Of a stretch of DNA of 64,000 bases, positions 45,950-57,510 are shown piece after piece. Each line of letters begins with the position of its first letter. Position 1 is the first letter of the stretch. The translations under genes and the position numbers were made by a program. The notes below the pieces were generated by a model. The model was not told where the DNA came from. It saw nothing but the letters and a program-made list of their open reading frames with translations, and ran no database searches. Origin of the DNA: Lucifuga dentata (taxonomy: Eukaryota; Chordata; Actinopteri; Ophidiiformes; Bythitidae); contig VXCM01002238.1 of assembly GCA_014773175.1 (NCBI GenBank), positions 9,054 to 73,053 on the forward strand, written 5' to 3'.

Positions 45950-46200
45950 GGGAGGGTCATAAAAAAATCATGATATCTACACAGTATAACACTAAATAAG
46001 TGCCGTGATAATTGCTACTCATTCATAAAGCTTCTCTTATGTTAATCAGAGCTAGGTTGCGTTGTGGTCAGGTGTGTCTCAGGTAAAAGCCAATGAAGAT
46101 CAGTGTGTTAATGAGCTGCTTCATATTTACAAGGCTTAATTTATATGGCTTCATCTGTGTCAAAGTGACATTGACACGTTAAATCAGAAAAAGAAACAAA
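45950..46200 (+). repeat. Dispersed repeat 'F', copy 2 (empty site)
   Basis: Partner of 33680-33873 plus 34447-34470: CTCATTCATAAAGCTTCTCT, TTAATGAGCTGCTTCATATT, ACATTGACACG then TTAA then ATCAGAAAAAGAAACA. A single TTAA (46179-46182) occupies the position where the other copy has MITE copy 6. Confidence 0.75.
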
Positions 46201-48400
46201 TTTGGACTGTTTACCCAGAATAGCATCAACTGTGTTGCGCAATTTCTTCTACGTACTGAGCCTCGTTGATTTGGATTAGGGTTATGTTGACTATATTTAT
46301 ATTTATATTTCCTCCATCAGAGGAAGCTTGCGTCTGACACTCATTCTCTGTTCCCATGCAGGTCTAATATCTTCCTTATGGGCTCTAAACAAAGTACTGA
46401 CACAAATTTCCTCAGTGTTCTGCAGTTATATCAACTACTATGAAGAATATCTCAGTTTACCTTGAAACCAGTTAAGGGTGACTGTTTAGCTGCTGTTAAA
46501 AATGAATGTCAGTGTCAGTCTTTATTAATACACAATCTGGAATCACAACAGTCTGTGTCTTTCCATTTCTTTAAGATCTCAGCTTACGTGATTAAAGTGA
46601 TTAAAACATGTAATTAAATCAGATAGTCTAATCTCTTTTTATTGTAAGGAACTGTATCCACAATGGGCATCTTCCATTGTGCTAAAGCATTAATCCCTGG
46701 AGGTAGACTTGAAAATAGTTATGGAGGTTTGTCACTTAGAGCACAACTAGATGACAAGCTTTCACTTTTAATACTAATCATAATAACAAGATTTAGTTTC
46801 AAAGCATTTTCTATGTCTTTATGAAATACTTGGATGTCATATTTAATCATTAGATCATATACTGTAAGTTATAGAAGAAAGTTGCTGTCTTTTACTGCCA
46901 TCATATCTTGGCTTTTTTATGTCATGAATCTTGATACATAACATCATTATCTTAACAAAGCAAAGCAATTACTGAGACTCATATCTCACAAAATGATTTG
47001 ATGCCAGCAGAAAAACACACTTGCAGTTTGACTTCCTGTTGTCTCATGCAGTCCAAATCTGAGGAACCTAATATGATTTTTGATACCTAAACAGATATAT
47101 TATTATTATTATTATTTATATTGTTTCCAGATTCTGTGATATTTATGTCGTGCCATATCATCCATCCCTACTGATATGGTTTGTGATTGCTGCAGTAGTT
47201 GAACAGATGTGTGCATTGTGTCTGGGAGATGCTTCATGCTTATTTCTTTCATTTATAACCTTGCAGGGTAGGAATTTAGTCTATTTCTCTCTGCACACGT
47301 GCTGGGGAATTGATTCTGTGTTGTGCCCTTCAGTTTCCCCCGCTGATTTGAAAATTGGTTACATCTCATTTGTTATTTTTTGGTTTGGTGGTTGTTGTTT
47401 TTGCACAAAGCTCAATATGCGTCCATTATCTATTTAGAGTGATCATTTGGATCGTAATTTTAACCAGTTTCAAACAGGGAAATGCATCCAAATTACATGT
47501 CATTGGCATAGCCGCACAGAGTGCCATAATTGGGTAATGTGTTTCTAATGCCTCTAATGAACTCTGCTCATTTGCATGCCTTTCTGAGCCTGATACGCCA
47601 AGTAATTATCATTCATAAACTACCATGGAAATTAATGCACAGTAACTAATCTGCTGCTGTGATGTGTAAAATTATGGCATAATATTTGCATCAGCCTCAT
47701 GCTCTGGAACTTAAGACCAAACGGCAACAATGGCAAAGTAATCGCGGCACTTAGACATGACCAATGGTGTTCAGTCTCTAGTTTGGATATCAAAGCAGGT
47801 TTGGATAAGTCAGCTTTGTAATGAAAGCTTTGCCTCATTGTGCAGGACTGTCACTCTAAAGCCCTGCTGCAGAGGAACATGGTTGTTAGTGTACCTTCGT
47901 GCTCCAAATACCATGAAGTCTGTCATTTTCTGAGGTGACACATCCATTCCGCCCTGCCCGAAAGCAGCATCTCCTCTCAGAGAGTGTAAATTTCTGGCAT
48001 GACTGACACCAATGCAATGTGAACCTTAACGCCACTCTGATTGAGCTGTAGAGGACCACATGATCCTTTCCATCTTGGTGACTGATGAACAGTGACAGTG
48101 TCATCATGACTTTAAGCTCGGCTGCGGCTGACACATGAAAAATAACTTTAACGCAACCTTGTGTATCTCTGGGTGACCTTTCCCTTTTGCTGCCGATGTC
48201 ATACACACACCACCTCGGCTCACGCAACCTTGAAATATCAACTATTGCTTTGACAGATGGAAACCAAATTTCTGTCTTTGTGTTGGACAGAAACAACATA
48301 TTGATAGTTTTGTGATTCTGCAAACCTTTTCAGATCCTTGTCCAGAGAAATGTAAAGGCTGGGTGGAACTAAGGTCATGGGGTCATCAAATCAACAGGGT
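46201..48400. other. Unique sequence, no gene seen; contains candidate conserved block
   Basis: Includes (TTA)n near 47098-47116 and no repeat family seen elsewhere in the window. Overlapping frames of 95 codons (47150-47437) and 145 codons (47886-48323, minus) have no recognisable domain and no exon-like context. See 47450-47850. Confidence 0.4.
47450..47850. other. Candidate conserved non-coding element
   Basis: Repeat-free block with a cluster of motifs of developmental enhancers: CTCATTTGCATGCC (octamer-like), AAGTAATTATCATTC and GGAAATTAATGCACAG (homeodomain-like), and ATATTTGCATCAGCC. No frame. Inference only. Confidence 0.2.
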
Positions 48401-48409
48401 TTATTCCTT

Positions 48410-49047
48410 CAGTGTTTCCCATACATAGGCGAAATCTGGGCAGTCCGCCCAAGTACATGAAGACCCACCCAGGTTTCATGGGATGACCCAGTGTTAAAAA
48501 AAAAAAAAAAAAAAAAATACACATTTAATAATGTTGTCAAACCGCTGACTAAAACATTGCTAAAATATGTAATACATTTGTAATCTTACCATTTCGAAGG
48601 TAAAAATATCCTAAAAAGAGCCCATGATTGGGTTTTGTCACTGTTAATCCATTCAGCAAAATCTCCATAGACTGGCATCTATCGCCTTACTTATGAGCGT
48701 ACAATAAATGCTCAAATAGTGGCTGGTCCTTNGCCAGGTCATTATTTCTAATTTTAAAATATATGTAACCTCCATGCTTCTCACCAAAGTTTCCCTCTTC
48801 TGTGTTATAGTAAACTACTTTCTTTAGTTTTCCTTTAAAACCCTGCTGAAGTCAAATGAAAATGCAGTCATTGTGTTACTGTGGTTGCCGAGCAACCAGT
48901 AGTATAGTCTGGTAGCGACATTTTCAACTAGATCTGAATTGATTTTTTTTTTTTTTTTTTTTTTTTTTNGGGGGGGGGGGGAGGAGGGAACTTAGATGCC
49001 TGCCTGCCCACCACCACAAGTACATTTTCATCCTGTAGGAAACACTG
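48410..49047. mobile_element. hAT element with CAGTGTTTCC termini
   Basis: The left end is CAGTGTTTCCCATACATAGG and the right end, on the minus strand, is CAGTGTTTCCTACAGGATGA. Subterminal inversion is supported by the pair CCGCCCAAGTACATGAAGAC and minus-strand TACTTGTGGTGGTGGGCAGG. The termini are of hAT type. No convincing 8-bp duplication is visible. Contains a poly-A at 48495-48516, N 48732 and a T-run/N/G-run at 48944-48981. No transposase. Confidence 0.7.
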
Positions 49048-49179
49048 CCCTTTCAACATGAATGTATTCAAAATTCCTCTGACATATTTTTATTATTATT
49101 TCTTTTTTAATTAATAACATGAGACAGATGTTTCCTACACCCAACAAACTTACACTCCACAAACTTAAATCTGATGAAA

Positions 49180-49760
49180 CTTAGCAGTGGTGGAACTTTA
49201 AAATGCAGCATTTGCCCTGAAGATGGAACTTAAGAAAAGGTCATGAAGTCATTAAAATAAAGATTTCAAAAAAACATTCATCCCATTGGATATATAAATG
49301 GTCCTCAGAAATTTAACTCCAAAGTCTCCAAATTGGAAAAGGTTCACCCTCTGGGGAGCATGATTGCACTCAGTACATTTCATAAAAGTCTGCCTGATAA
49401 ATTTTGATTTCTTGTGTGCAAGTGGACGTTTTGGCTTGGTGTTGGCAGTCGTGTTCCCTCAATCATTCAGATTCATGCCCCGGGTACATGAATATCCACA
49501 GAACATTTAACAGAAATACATTTATTTCAAGATGACTACTTATGGACCAAAGGGAAGCCTGATGATGGTGCTACATGAAAGCTCATCAAAATCATTAAGA
49601 ATGATGGGGAACATGAATATCCATAGCAAATTTTATGTCAATCTGGCCTATAGTTGTTAAGATATTTTTCTGTGGATGAAACTGCTGGGTGAATAGATGG
49701 ACATCTGAAAAAATGGAAAGATATTTGGAGGACGGACTGTCCAACTGACTGGCCTACCAA
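49180..49760 (+). repeat. Teleost dispersed repeat, two related blocks
   Basis: TTCACCCTCTGGGGAGCATG (about 49348) and GGGAACATGAATATCCATAG with TCAATCTGGCCTATAGTTGT (about 49608-49660) match the recalled pattern of a common fish repeat ('ctggggaccatgaatgtc...caatcc...tagttgttgagat'). GAATATCCACAG/GAATATCCATAG occurs twice within it. Class unknown. Confidence 0.4.
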
Positions 49761-51011
49761 CCATAAACTCATCCACTAGTGGACCAAAAAATGCTTCTTG
49801 GCATGACTCAATGAGTGGAGAAATCGATTGGGGGAGGGTGTGATGTTGTGTGGACTTGGTGAAATCATGGTATTTAAGGTTTTATTATATAGTCTCATAA
49901 AAGAAAGTGCAGAATTGTCTCTTGGGGACTGACCCATACATATTATAGTAATTTTTGTAACAAATGTCCACCTTGAAGATTGTCCCCAGACACATTTCAC
50001 AAAAAGCACAAATACTCAGCATTCATAATTATTGGAAAATCCACAATAATCCACTGAGAAACTGCTTTAAAGCACATCCCCTCTCTCTCCTTCTCATTTA
50101 TTATTCCAGAATCTACTGTATGAATATGCAAATATGGCCCCACCCACAACCCCTGCTAGCTGGGTTTGTTTTGATCACAACAATTAGCCAACACATTCCA
50201 CACAGATCATTTGAAGAAAAGGTCAAACTGATTCTGACCATGTTTCATGTCAGCAAATTCAGAACCGTGACTCCTGACTGTGATTGGCTTTCACTGACTG
50301 ATGATGGCACAAATGCTGTTTGCATAATCAAATCACCAACTCAGATTTCAGGGAAGAAAAGAACAGTCATCCCCTTTCAGAAAGTAATATGAAAACAGCC
50401 TTTTAGTGATGAACTCTGCACATACATCAGTCTGTAGAGTGAAAGTCAAACATCCTAAGAAGGTAATCAGTGGAAACCCTATTTTTTGGTGTGGAATGAA
50501 GTCTTTAAAACATACAGTTAGGTATCTAAAGTTAACAGCTGTTCTCATGAACCCTAGCGATGCAACAGTACTTTATATCACTGCATCAAATTTCTGAGAG
50601 TTTAACATGGTCACAATTGTGTATAGACCTAAAATTTTAATCTAGAACCCAACGCCTTGGTTATATTTTAGCCAGCAGCACGTGCACTTCCACAGATTTT
50701 AAAGTTGGTGCATTCTCCGTTGCAATATTCTCCTTTAAAACAACAGGGGGCAGTATAGAGAAAACACCACATCAAGCAGGAAGTAGATAACAAAGTAGTC
50801 AAAATGATCATGCATATTTTTTCAAACTTTACTTCAAGAACTCGTATCTTTGCCCAGTGCAATTGCTTAGTTCGTTCCAGGAGTTTTGAGCCATGTGGGT
50901 GATTCATAAAGACGTTTGGCAAGTCTACCCTCAAACCCCTCCATTTTGAACAGTGCACCACTCACGCCAATTCTTTAAATCTAAGAGGTACATGACATAA
51001 CGCCACAGAGG
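49761..51011. other. Unique sequence, no gene seen
   Basis: The 142-codon frame at 49964-50392 has no recognised domain, ordinary composition and no flanking exon signals I can support. Treated as chance. Confidence 0.4.
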
Positions 51012-51034
51012 CTTTCTTTCTTTCTTTCTTTCTT
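51012..51034. repeat. (CTTT)n microsatellite
   Basis: About five CTTT units, ending at the retroposon fragment below. Confidence 0.9.
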
Positions 51035-51135
51035 AGGATCCCCATTAGCACCAGCTTATGCATTGGCTATTCTTCCTGGGGTCCAGCACATACAGATATA
51101 CACACACAATACATACAATACATACAACACACCAC
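51035..51135 (+). mobile_element. Teleost retroposon fragment
   Basis: AGGATCCCCATTAGCACCAG and GGCTATTCTTCCTGGGGTCC, followed by ACACA/ATACA-rich sequence, match a recalled fish repeat end. Non-coding. Confidence 0.5.
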
Positions 51136-53876
51136 AGAACAAACAAAACAGCTCCATTTATTCATGGCTCAGAGCGCCATGGCACAGGCACTGCAATTAC
51201 ATGAGTATAAACCAATACTAAATTGACAGATTTTTTTTTTTTTTAAATCCCACTCCTGATTTAAATGTACGCCCATAGATGTGAAATTCAGCATGAGTTT
51301 AAACGTTTGACGAATAACTGCACTGACATGATAAGTCAGTTCTGCTTTGAAGGTGCCTTTTACACCCAAAACTGCCACTGTCAGCATTCAACTCAGCTAA
51401 GTCTTAAAAATGTGGCTGGAGGAGGAATCAAAAATTACAACTTCACAATGTGGGAAACTTGACACAATCTCAAAGCACACTCAACATTTTAAACATGATT
51501 GTAGAGGCACACGGTCCCTCACTTTGTTCTCTCCTTCTCTCCTCTGGCAGCTCGTATTGAATGATTGAAATGGGGCTTAGTGTGGGCACAGTGAGAAATA
51601 TGGCATTTTGAAGAGGCTTTATTGCTCTGGAGTGACTGTTTTATGTCATTACCAACACAGTCGTCCCACTCCCTGCAATATTCTCCCATCGTGTTTATGT
51701 GCACTCCTGTTTCCTGTAAACCCGACAGCCTCGAAACAATATTTAGACTTAGCAGTGTTCAACTTTTTTAATGAAAATCAACAAAAGCTCCATATTCAAG
51801 GACAAAGAAATCTATAAATTGTTGATATTAGATGAATGCCAGCCTGATAATAAAGGCCCACTTCAGCTGAAAATCTTACTTTTGAAATTAAAGTGGAATA
51901 CTTGTAGTAATCTTTGATTTAAAATCATTTTAAAGCAAAAAATTAGTCCGTCTAGAAAATATACTTCCTGCACTCTAGAAATCAAAAAAATTAATGAGAT
52001 TTCCAGTTTCCAGATTTTATGTTTAAACTTTGAATTTCATAATAACAATATCCCGAGAAATATTAGACTTTTCCTTTAATTACACAAATGTAAAGGCACA
52101 GAGCATGTCTGATCACACTACAGGGGAGGAGAATCAAAGGCTTTGATTTATATTTTGTTAAACCTTCCAACAATGCAAACATACTTTTGGTAGGAAATGT
52201 GATTTATGATTTCACTGAAAGCCTTACAGCCCTAAAAATCAATACTCAAATGATCTGGAGAGTCTGTGTTTAATGATAGGACAGATAATCATATTTATGC
52301 CAGTGTTAATGAAAAAATACAGGAATAAAACGGTTTATTGTAAATTTTGAAATGAGACCAGCCATCTTCAGTTAGAATGCCATTTCATTTTCATTCACAG
52401 TGAATGAAAGCATCTGAAAACTGAGGTTTCACTTCTTCTTTTTTTTTTTTTTTTTAAGTCAGTGGTGCAGATTGATGGTAGAATTCCATGATTAAAACTT
52501 CTTGTTCTGCACACAGACTGCAAGCCAAATGTTGACATTACACCACAGCAAAGACAGACGCAAACTCAAAGAGGGTCTTTGCTTGAGTGACAGACCAGAA
52601 TTGATTTTCTTTTTTTTTTTTTTTTTNTTTTTTTTTTTTTTTTGACAGTGAGATAGCAGACAAACACAATGAAGGGTCATTTTTAGCCTAAATCCACACA
52701 TGCACACACACACACATACCTTTCTGCTTTGATGGTCTTAGCCAGCTAGGCTCTCCCCACCACACGTGAATGTCATCAACCTCTCTGACTGCACTGTCCA
52801 TCTTGCTGGTTGATTGGCACGAGTCGATGCTCAGCAGGAGATTTCTGAAAGGCTGCAAAGTTGTAATAAATGTAAGAACGACACGGAATGTTTGAAGAAC
52901 AGATTCAGAGCTAAGAGTACAGCGTGCGGATCATAATACCAAATCAGCCAGGATTATTAAGAAGCCAAAGATAAGTTGCAGACTGCAGTAACCATAAACA
53001 AATGTGTTTCTGAAATATTTTTTTTGAAGTAAATCATTTTGTTTGACACATTCTTTTTATGCTAAGTTGTTGTGGTCATACTGAATGTTGTTTCCGGTAA
53101 GGACATCAAACAACTACAGTGTTCGAGTTTAACAATTTTACTAAACATGCTCTCCAAAAGGCAGTGAGATATTTTCTTTCTAATCTAAAACTAATTTATT
53201 AATATTTTGAAAAGCATAAAAAAACAATCAACCTCATATTAAAAAGGCATAGTGACCAGCCAACCTTATGGGACCAGAAGAAACAATAATGGCAGACCCA
53301 AGGGCTCCAAGCAGGAGCCCGCAGGGAGGAGTGTTGGGGGGAAGGATGACAATGCCACACAAGTTCATTACCTACATGCATGCACACAATCGTTTCATTA
53401 AAAAAAAAAAGNACAAACGTGATCAAGGTGAGGGACATACATAAATTAAAAGGGGGTATGAGGTGTGTGTGGAGAAGCCCATCACCGTAATCCTCCCATG
53501 CTGATACCGAACTACAATATTTCAGAGGTAAGTATAGGTCAACAGTATTCATAAAACCCAATAACTCAAACGCACAAAAGAAACGAACCCAACAAATGAA
53601 AGAACAAAACAAAAAAACAAAAAAACAAAAAAAAAAACAAGACAAAACAGCAGCAGGCAGTCTGAAAACAGAAATAATACAATATTATAAACTAAATAAA
53701 CTAAACTAAATTATAAACTAATAAAACAAGGTACCTTTGCAGGCGTTACTTATCCTCTCTGGTATCTACGAGGGTGTCTGTGCCTGCTGATGTCAACCTC
53801 AGCACATGCTACACACACGCCCATGCACCAAAAGATTGCTACAGATTAGCTATGGCAGATAAAAACTCAAAATAAT
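51136..53876. other. Unique sequence with homopolymers
   Basis: T-runs at about 52440-52456 and 52609-52643 (N 52627), (CA)n near 52697-52717, A-run before N 53412 and an (A)nC-rich tract near 53604-53640. The 148-codon minus-strand frame at 53199-53645 depends on the A-rich tract and contains the N, so it is not a gene. Confidence 0.5.
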
Positions 53877-54290
53877 CAGAGGTGGGTAGTAAATCGCTCC
53901 ATTTACTCCGTTACATTCACTTAAGTAACTTTTTTCACAAAATTGTTCTTTACTGAGCAGTTTGCAGGATTGCAGGATACTTTAAACTCATACTTGAGTA
54001 TATTTATTAAGAAAAAAATGTACTTATACTCTGTTACATTTGGTCGCACTCTGCATTACTTTTTTATCTGTATTAATATGTGACATCGCTACGACGCAAC
54101 AAGTCAAAATTCTCTGCTTCCTCCACTGCAAATAGCAGAATGTCTGACTGCTCCATGTCTGTGTGAGAATACTCTGCTTTAGTTTGGTCCAATCACATTC
54201 AGCATCACGTCGTTTCCATGACAATGATGGGTTGACACAGCGTGGGTGAGTTGATAGGTGGGCCAACTGGTGGCCTTTGAACTGCACAAT
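53877..54290 (+). mobile_element. hAT-type element 'E', copy 1 (5' end intact)
   Basis: Starts CAGAGGTGGGTAGTAAATCG then TTTACTCCGTTACATTCACT, the very common teleost hAT-type terminus. The interior matches 9935-9690 on the opposite strand. The 3' terminal repeat (expected CTACCCACCTCTG) is not found, so the copy is truncated. The 87-codon minus-strand frame is incidental. Confidence 0.75.
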
Positions 54291-54900
54291 ATAATATGAA
54301 TTAAAATGAACTTAAACTAAGCAAACATAATTGTTTTCTTTCATAATTTTCTTGGCATTTAGATGAAAAATGGATTCTAAAAAGAGAAAGGGTCAGAAGA
54401 AACAATGGACAATCATGGAGTTATTTGGCATCGTTGGCATTTTTGTCTGGCCATACTTTTATGTTAATTTTAGTATAATTACTGATGTGTGTTTCAAGCT
54501 GCCAGTGATGCCATGTTGGAGTATCAGTCTTTCAAGGGCATTTGTCATTGGTGTTACATTGTTACACTGGGTTTTGCTTGTGTCACTGCAATAAATGGCA
54601 ATAAAAGCATAAAGAGCAAAAGCTGTCTTTTATGAATAATGCCAAGATGTTAATTACACTAAAATTGTAGTAAAAGAAAAAAAAAAAAAAATCAAAATCT
54701 GAACATTTTGCAAGTCATAAAGTCACCATATTTTAAGAATGATCCAGTATACATCTGTTCTGTAATATAAAAAGCACAATTTTTCATACTGTTTTGGTGG
54801 TTTGCATATAAAAATGTACAAGCTGTACCATTTTGCATTTCTAGTTAATGATGTAAGGTGTGCTCCAGCTGACTTTCAGGGAGATTGTTTTATGAAGCAA
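54291..54900. other. Unique sequence, no gene seen
   Basis: Contains a poly-A at about 54678-54692. The 74-codon frame at 54370-54594 begins with a basic stretch and continues hydrophobic, but I see no family or gene context, so I do not call it. Confidence 0.4.
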
Positions 54901-55132
54901 TTAAAGGACCATACCGGTGATCATGCATGTTTGAGCCTAATAATCAATTTCACAGATGTTACGTTACTGATGTTATGACCCTGTGGTCAATTTTTCTGGA
55001 CAATTTTCCTAAAGGATAAAACCGTATTTCAGCTTTCCTGATATTTTGCAAAATCTCTTAATTTTTCAAAATCAAATATTCAAGCGATACACCTTCACCT
55101 GCTAATAGTTACAGTGCTTCTGCCTGCTAATA

Positions 55133-55650
55133 CAGGGTGTCCCAAAAAAAAAAAAAAAAAAAANAAAAAAAAAAAAAAAAAAATGTATACACACTTTGAA
55201 TGATTATACCTTACTCAAACTTTCTTTTTTTAAAAGAAAATCAAAGAAAAGAAAATTAGATGCAACTGGTTAGAATTAATGGCAGAAGCAAGACTAAGCT
55301 TTCAGAAAAGGAAATTTATCTTAAAGTGCTACTGGAAGTGCGAGAACGTACATACCAAATGAATACCAATNAGGAAATTTATCTTAAAGTGCTACTGGAA
55401 GTGCGAGAACGTACATACCAAATGAATACCAATACCAGATGGTATGATATGGTATGTGATGTTTGCAACTCCATCCATCCATGTTATCAGCAGTGCCTGG
55501 ATCAGAATGGTCATCAGTTCCAACACCTGCAATAACTCAAAGGATTCTACACTTGTCTTCCTTAACTTGGATTATAAAACCTAGATATACCTTAATAAAC
55601 ATTGTATTTATAATCATTCAAAGTGTGTATACATTTTTTGGGACACCCTG
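55133..55650 (+). mobile_element. Mariner-like element with transposase C-terminal remnant
   Basis: The termini CAGGGTGTCCCAAAAA and, on the minus strand, CAGGGTGTCCCAAAAAATGT continue as an inverted repeat through TGTATACACACTTTGAATGA. TA lies on both sides (55131-55132, 55651-55652). A frame ending at about 55535 finishes CLDQNGHQFQHLQ, resembling the C-terminal tail of mariner transposases. The catalytic domain is absent. A poly-A with N 55164 and the 62-bp assembly duplication at 55309-55433 lie inside, so the real element is shorter than drawn. Confidence 0.82.
55309..55433. other. False tandem duplication at single-N gap
   Basis: The 62 bp at 55309-55370 are repeated exactly at 55372-55433 across N 55371, which inserts a spurious repeat into the mariner remnant. 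Confidence 0.9.
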
Positions 55651-56026
55651 TAGTTCACAGCCTTATGAAGTCACGGTGGTTTAAATGTTTTGATAAATGG
55701 TCTTCTTTTGGGACTATATTCCCCGGTGGAGATATATATTCACTCCGTCCTTTTTATTGCACTTAAATGCTAAAAAAAAAAAAAAAAAAAAGAAAAAAAT
55801 ACCTGAATATACATCCTGTTCATGATGATGGATTACTAATATTAATAGTAATAGTAAAATTATTAATAACGTACCAGAATGAACTGTCTGGAAGGTAGGA
55901 GGTTTTTTTTAATTAAATTCACTGTTCCAGTAGTATGCTTTGGGAAATGATTGTCAGTAACTTTACGAGTATGAAAATTGGATATATTAGGCTCAAACAT
56001 GCATATTTGCTGGTATGGTCCTTCAA

Positions 56027-57100
56027 CAGTTTTTTTTTTTTTTTTTTTTTTTAAAGGGCATGAGATAGAATTGGAATTTCTGGCCTAAATCATGATAAAA
56101 GCTCTTCAACAGGTGTAGCGTTAACTTAAAGACCTGCTGGACCCCTGCTGTGACTGTGTGCTAAGTGAAGCCACCGTTTAGGAATTGGCACCGTTTTAGC
56201 TGGTGAGTAACCTCTAGCTAAGTAAGGTCAGCCTGATTATAACACAAGCGCCGACTGACCTGAGTGAAACTAATTAATCTGGTTCATCAACAGAGGTCAT
56301 GGAAGCTGTGCGTAATCAGACGATAATTGCTAGAGGTAATGCTATCCATCCCTGGGACTAATCCCAAGTCAGTGTACTGAATATTGAAAATACGTACATC
56401 CCTCCATACGACTCGAGGCAACTGTGGCTTTTGGCTGGGATCTGTTTAAAATGCAACTGGTACCTAGCCTAGTGAAGAGCAGAAGACTCTAATGAATGTT
56501 AAGCCTGTTAAAATGATTTCTTTTGCTTCTATTTCCATCTCTCTCTCTCTTTCTACCTCTCATTCCCCAGAGTGGATTGATTCAGGGATTACTGATGGTG
56601 GGGAAGCCCCTTTGGTTACCTGGAGCATAATACAGATGTACAGTACTACTTGATGCAGTAGTCGCTAATAAGAAGCTTTAAAATGCTGCCAAACTTAACT
56701 TCCTGCCTTTGACTGTAACCCTCTAAGACGTGAGGACAGTTGGAAGAAAGTCCGGTGACAAATCTGAGCAGATATGTGAGGGAAAACCACAGACTCATGC
56801 ATGGTTCAGCTCTATTTCAGAGGGGAGAGTGAAAAATCTGTCTGGAATTGACACTGTAATTATTTCTGATGGCCACTAATGGCTCAGTATGAATGGAAAT
56901 ACCTACTTTGTGTGGTGATACTGCTTAACCTGTGTAGATTTCTGCATACATAAAAAAAGAACAAAAAAGTGAAACTCCATGTACATGTTATGCATTTCAT
57001 TTATAGTGTTATTTAATTATGACATATAAATGTCATTTATGTGCATAATTAAATGAAAGCCAAAGAGTAAATTGCACTTTGTTAGGGTCAGTGTTCACTT
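56027..57100. other. Unique sequence; contains candidate conserved block
   Basis: Begins with a T-run (about 56031-56052). The block 56140-56480 is repeat-free with motifs ACTAATTAATCTGG, GATAATTGCTAGAGG and GGGACTAATCCCAAG (a palindrome around TAATCC). It could be an enhancer; texture only. Confidence 0.2.
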
Positions 57101-57102
57101 AC

Positions 57103-57145
57103 CCTTTTTTTTTTTTTTTTTTTTTNTTTTTTTTTTTTTTTTTTT
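57103..57145. repeat. Poly-T with gap
   Basis: T homopolymer on both sides of N 57126. Confidence 0.9.
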
Positions 57146-57159
57146 CTTCAGGTGTCACA

Positions 57160-57510
57160 GGCAGATGGCACTGCACAGATTCAACACAACTTTAGTTCTA
57201 CCTGATCATTTTATTAAATCTATCAATGCTCAAAGCTCATTGATAAGCTCATCAAAGCTTATTTTTAAATGCTCGGTGACATGATGAATCCTCTCTGCTT
57301 TTCCAGCTCTGGGTGTAGCACCCATTGGAAATTGTAAAGTACTGGTACCAATTTGCAAAACTTCCATTGGACAAACATCTTTTTCTGTTTGGGGTTTAAT
57401 ATTGGGAGCTTACTCCCTGCAGAGCTTAAACTGGATCATAACTACAATCATTTTAAATCTAAGCTAAAACAGTATTTGACGAGTGATCAAGATTGCAGCC
57501 ATGAGTGACT
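57160..57510 (+). mobile_element. LINE ORF2 C-terminal remnant
   Basis: TSFSVWGLIL (about 57377-57406) and, in the next frame, ELKLDHNYNHFKSKLKQYLT (about 57422-57481) match the closing region of non-LTR retrotransposon ORF2 proteins (pattern 'F..RG..LWN.LP.ELK...S...FK..LK.YL'). It is frameshifted and partial. Subfamily undetermined. Confidence 0.55.

Larger units (their letters stand above)
54901..56026 (-). mobile_element. TTAA-MITE copy 10 (subfamily 1, split by mariner)
   Basis: Left end TTAAAGGACCATACCGGTGA, right end GCTGGTATGGTCCTTCAA (TTAA decayed to TCAA). The MITE reads up to GCCTGCTAATA at 55132, is interrupted by a mariner-like element, and resumes TAGTTCACAGCCTTATGAAG at 55651. 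In copy 3 the same point is the continuous CTGCTAATAGTTACGCAGCC. Confidence 0.88.

Noticed and set aside
47886..48323. 145-codon minus-strand frame
   Set aside because: No domain or family resemblance; overlaps sequence without exon signals.
49964..50392. 142-codon frame
   Set aside because: No recognisable motif, no splice or promoter context; length is compatible with chance in this much sequence.
53199..53645. 148-codon minus-strand frame rich in Phe and Cys
   Set aside because: Depends on A-rich low-complexity sequence and crosses an N.
55260..55535. Apparent tandem repeat in a protein (EIYLKVLLEVRERTYQMNTN twice)
   Set aside because: Produced by the 62-bp false duplication around N 55371, inside a mariner remnant.
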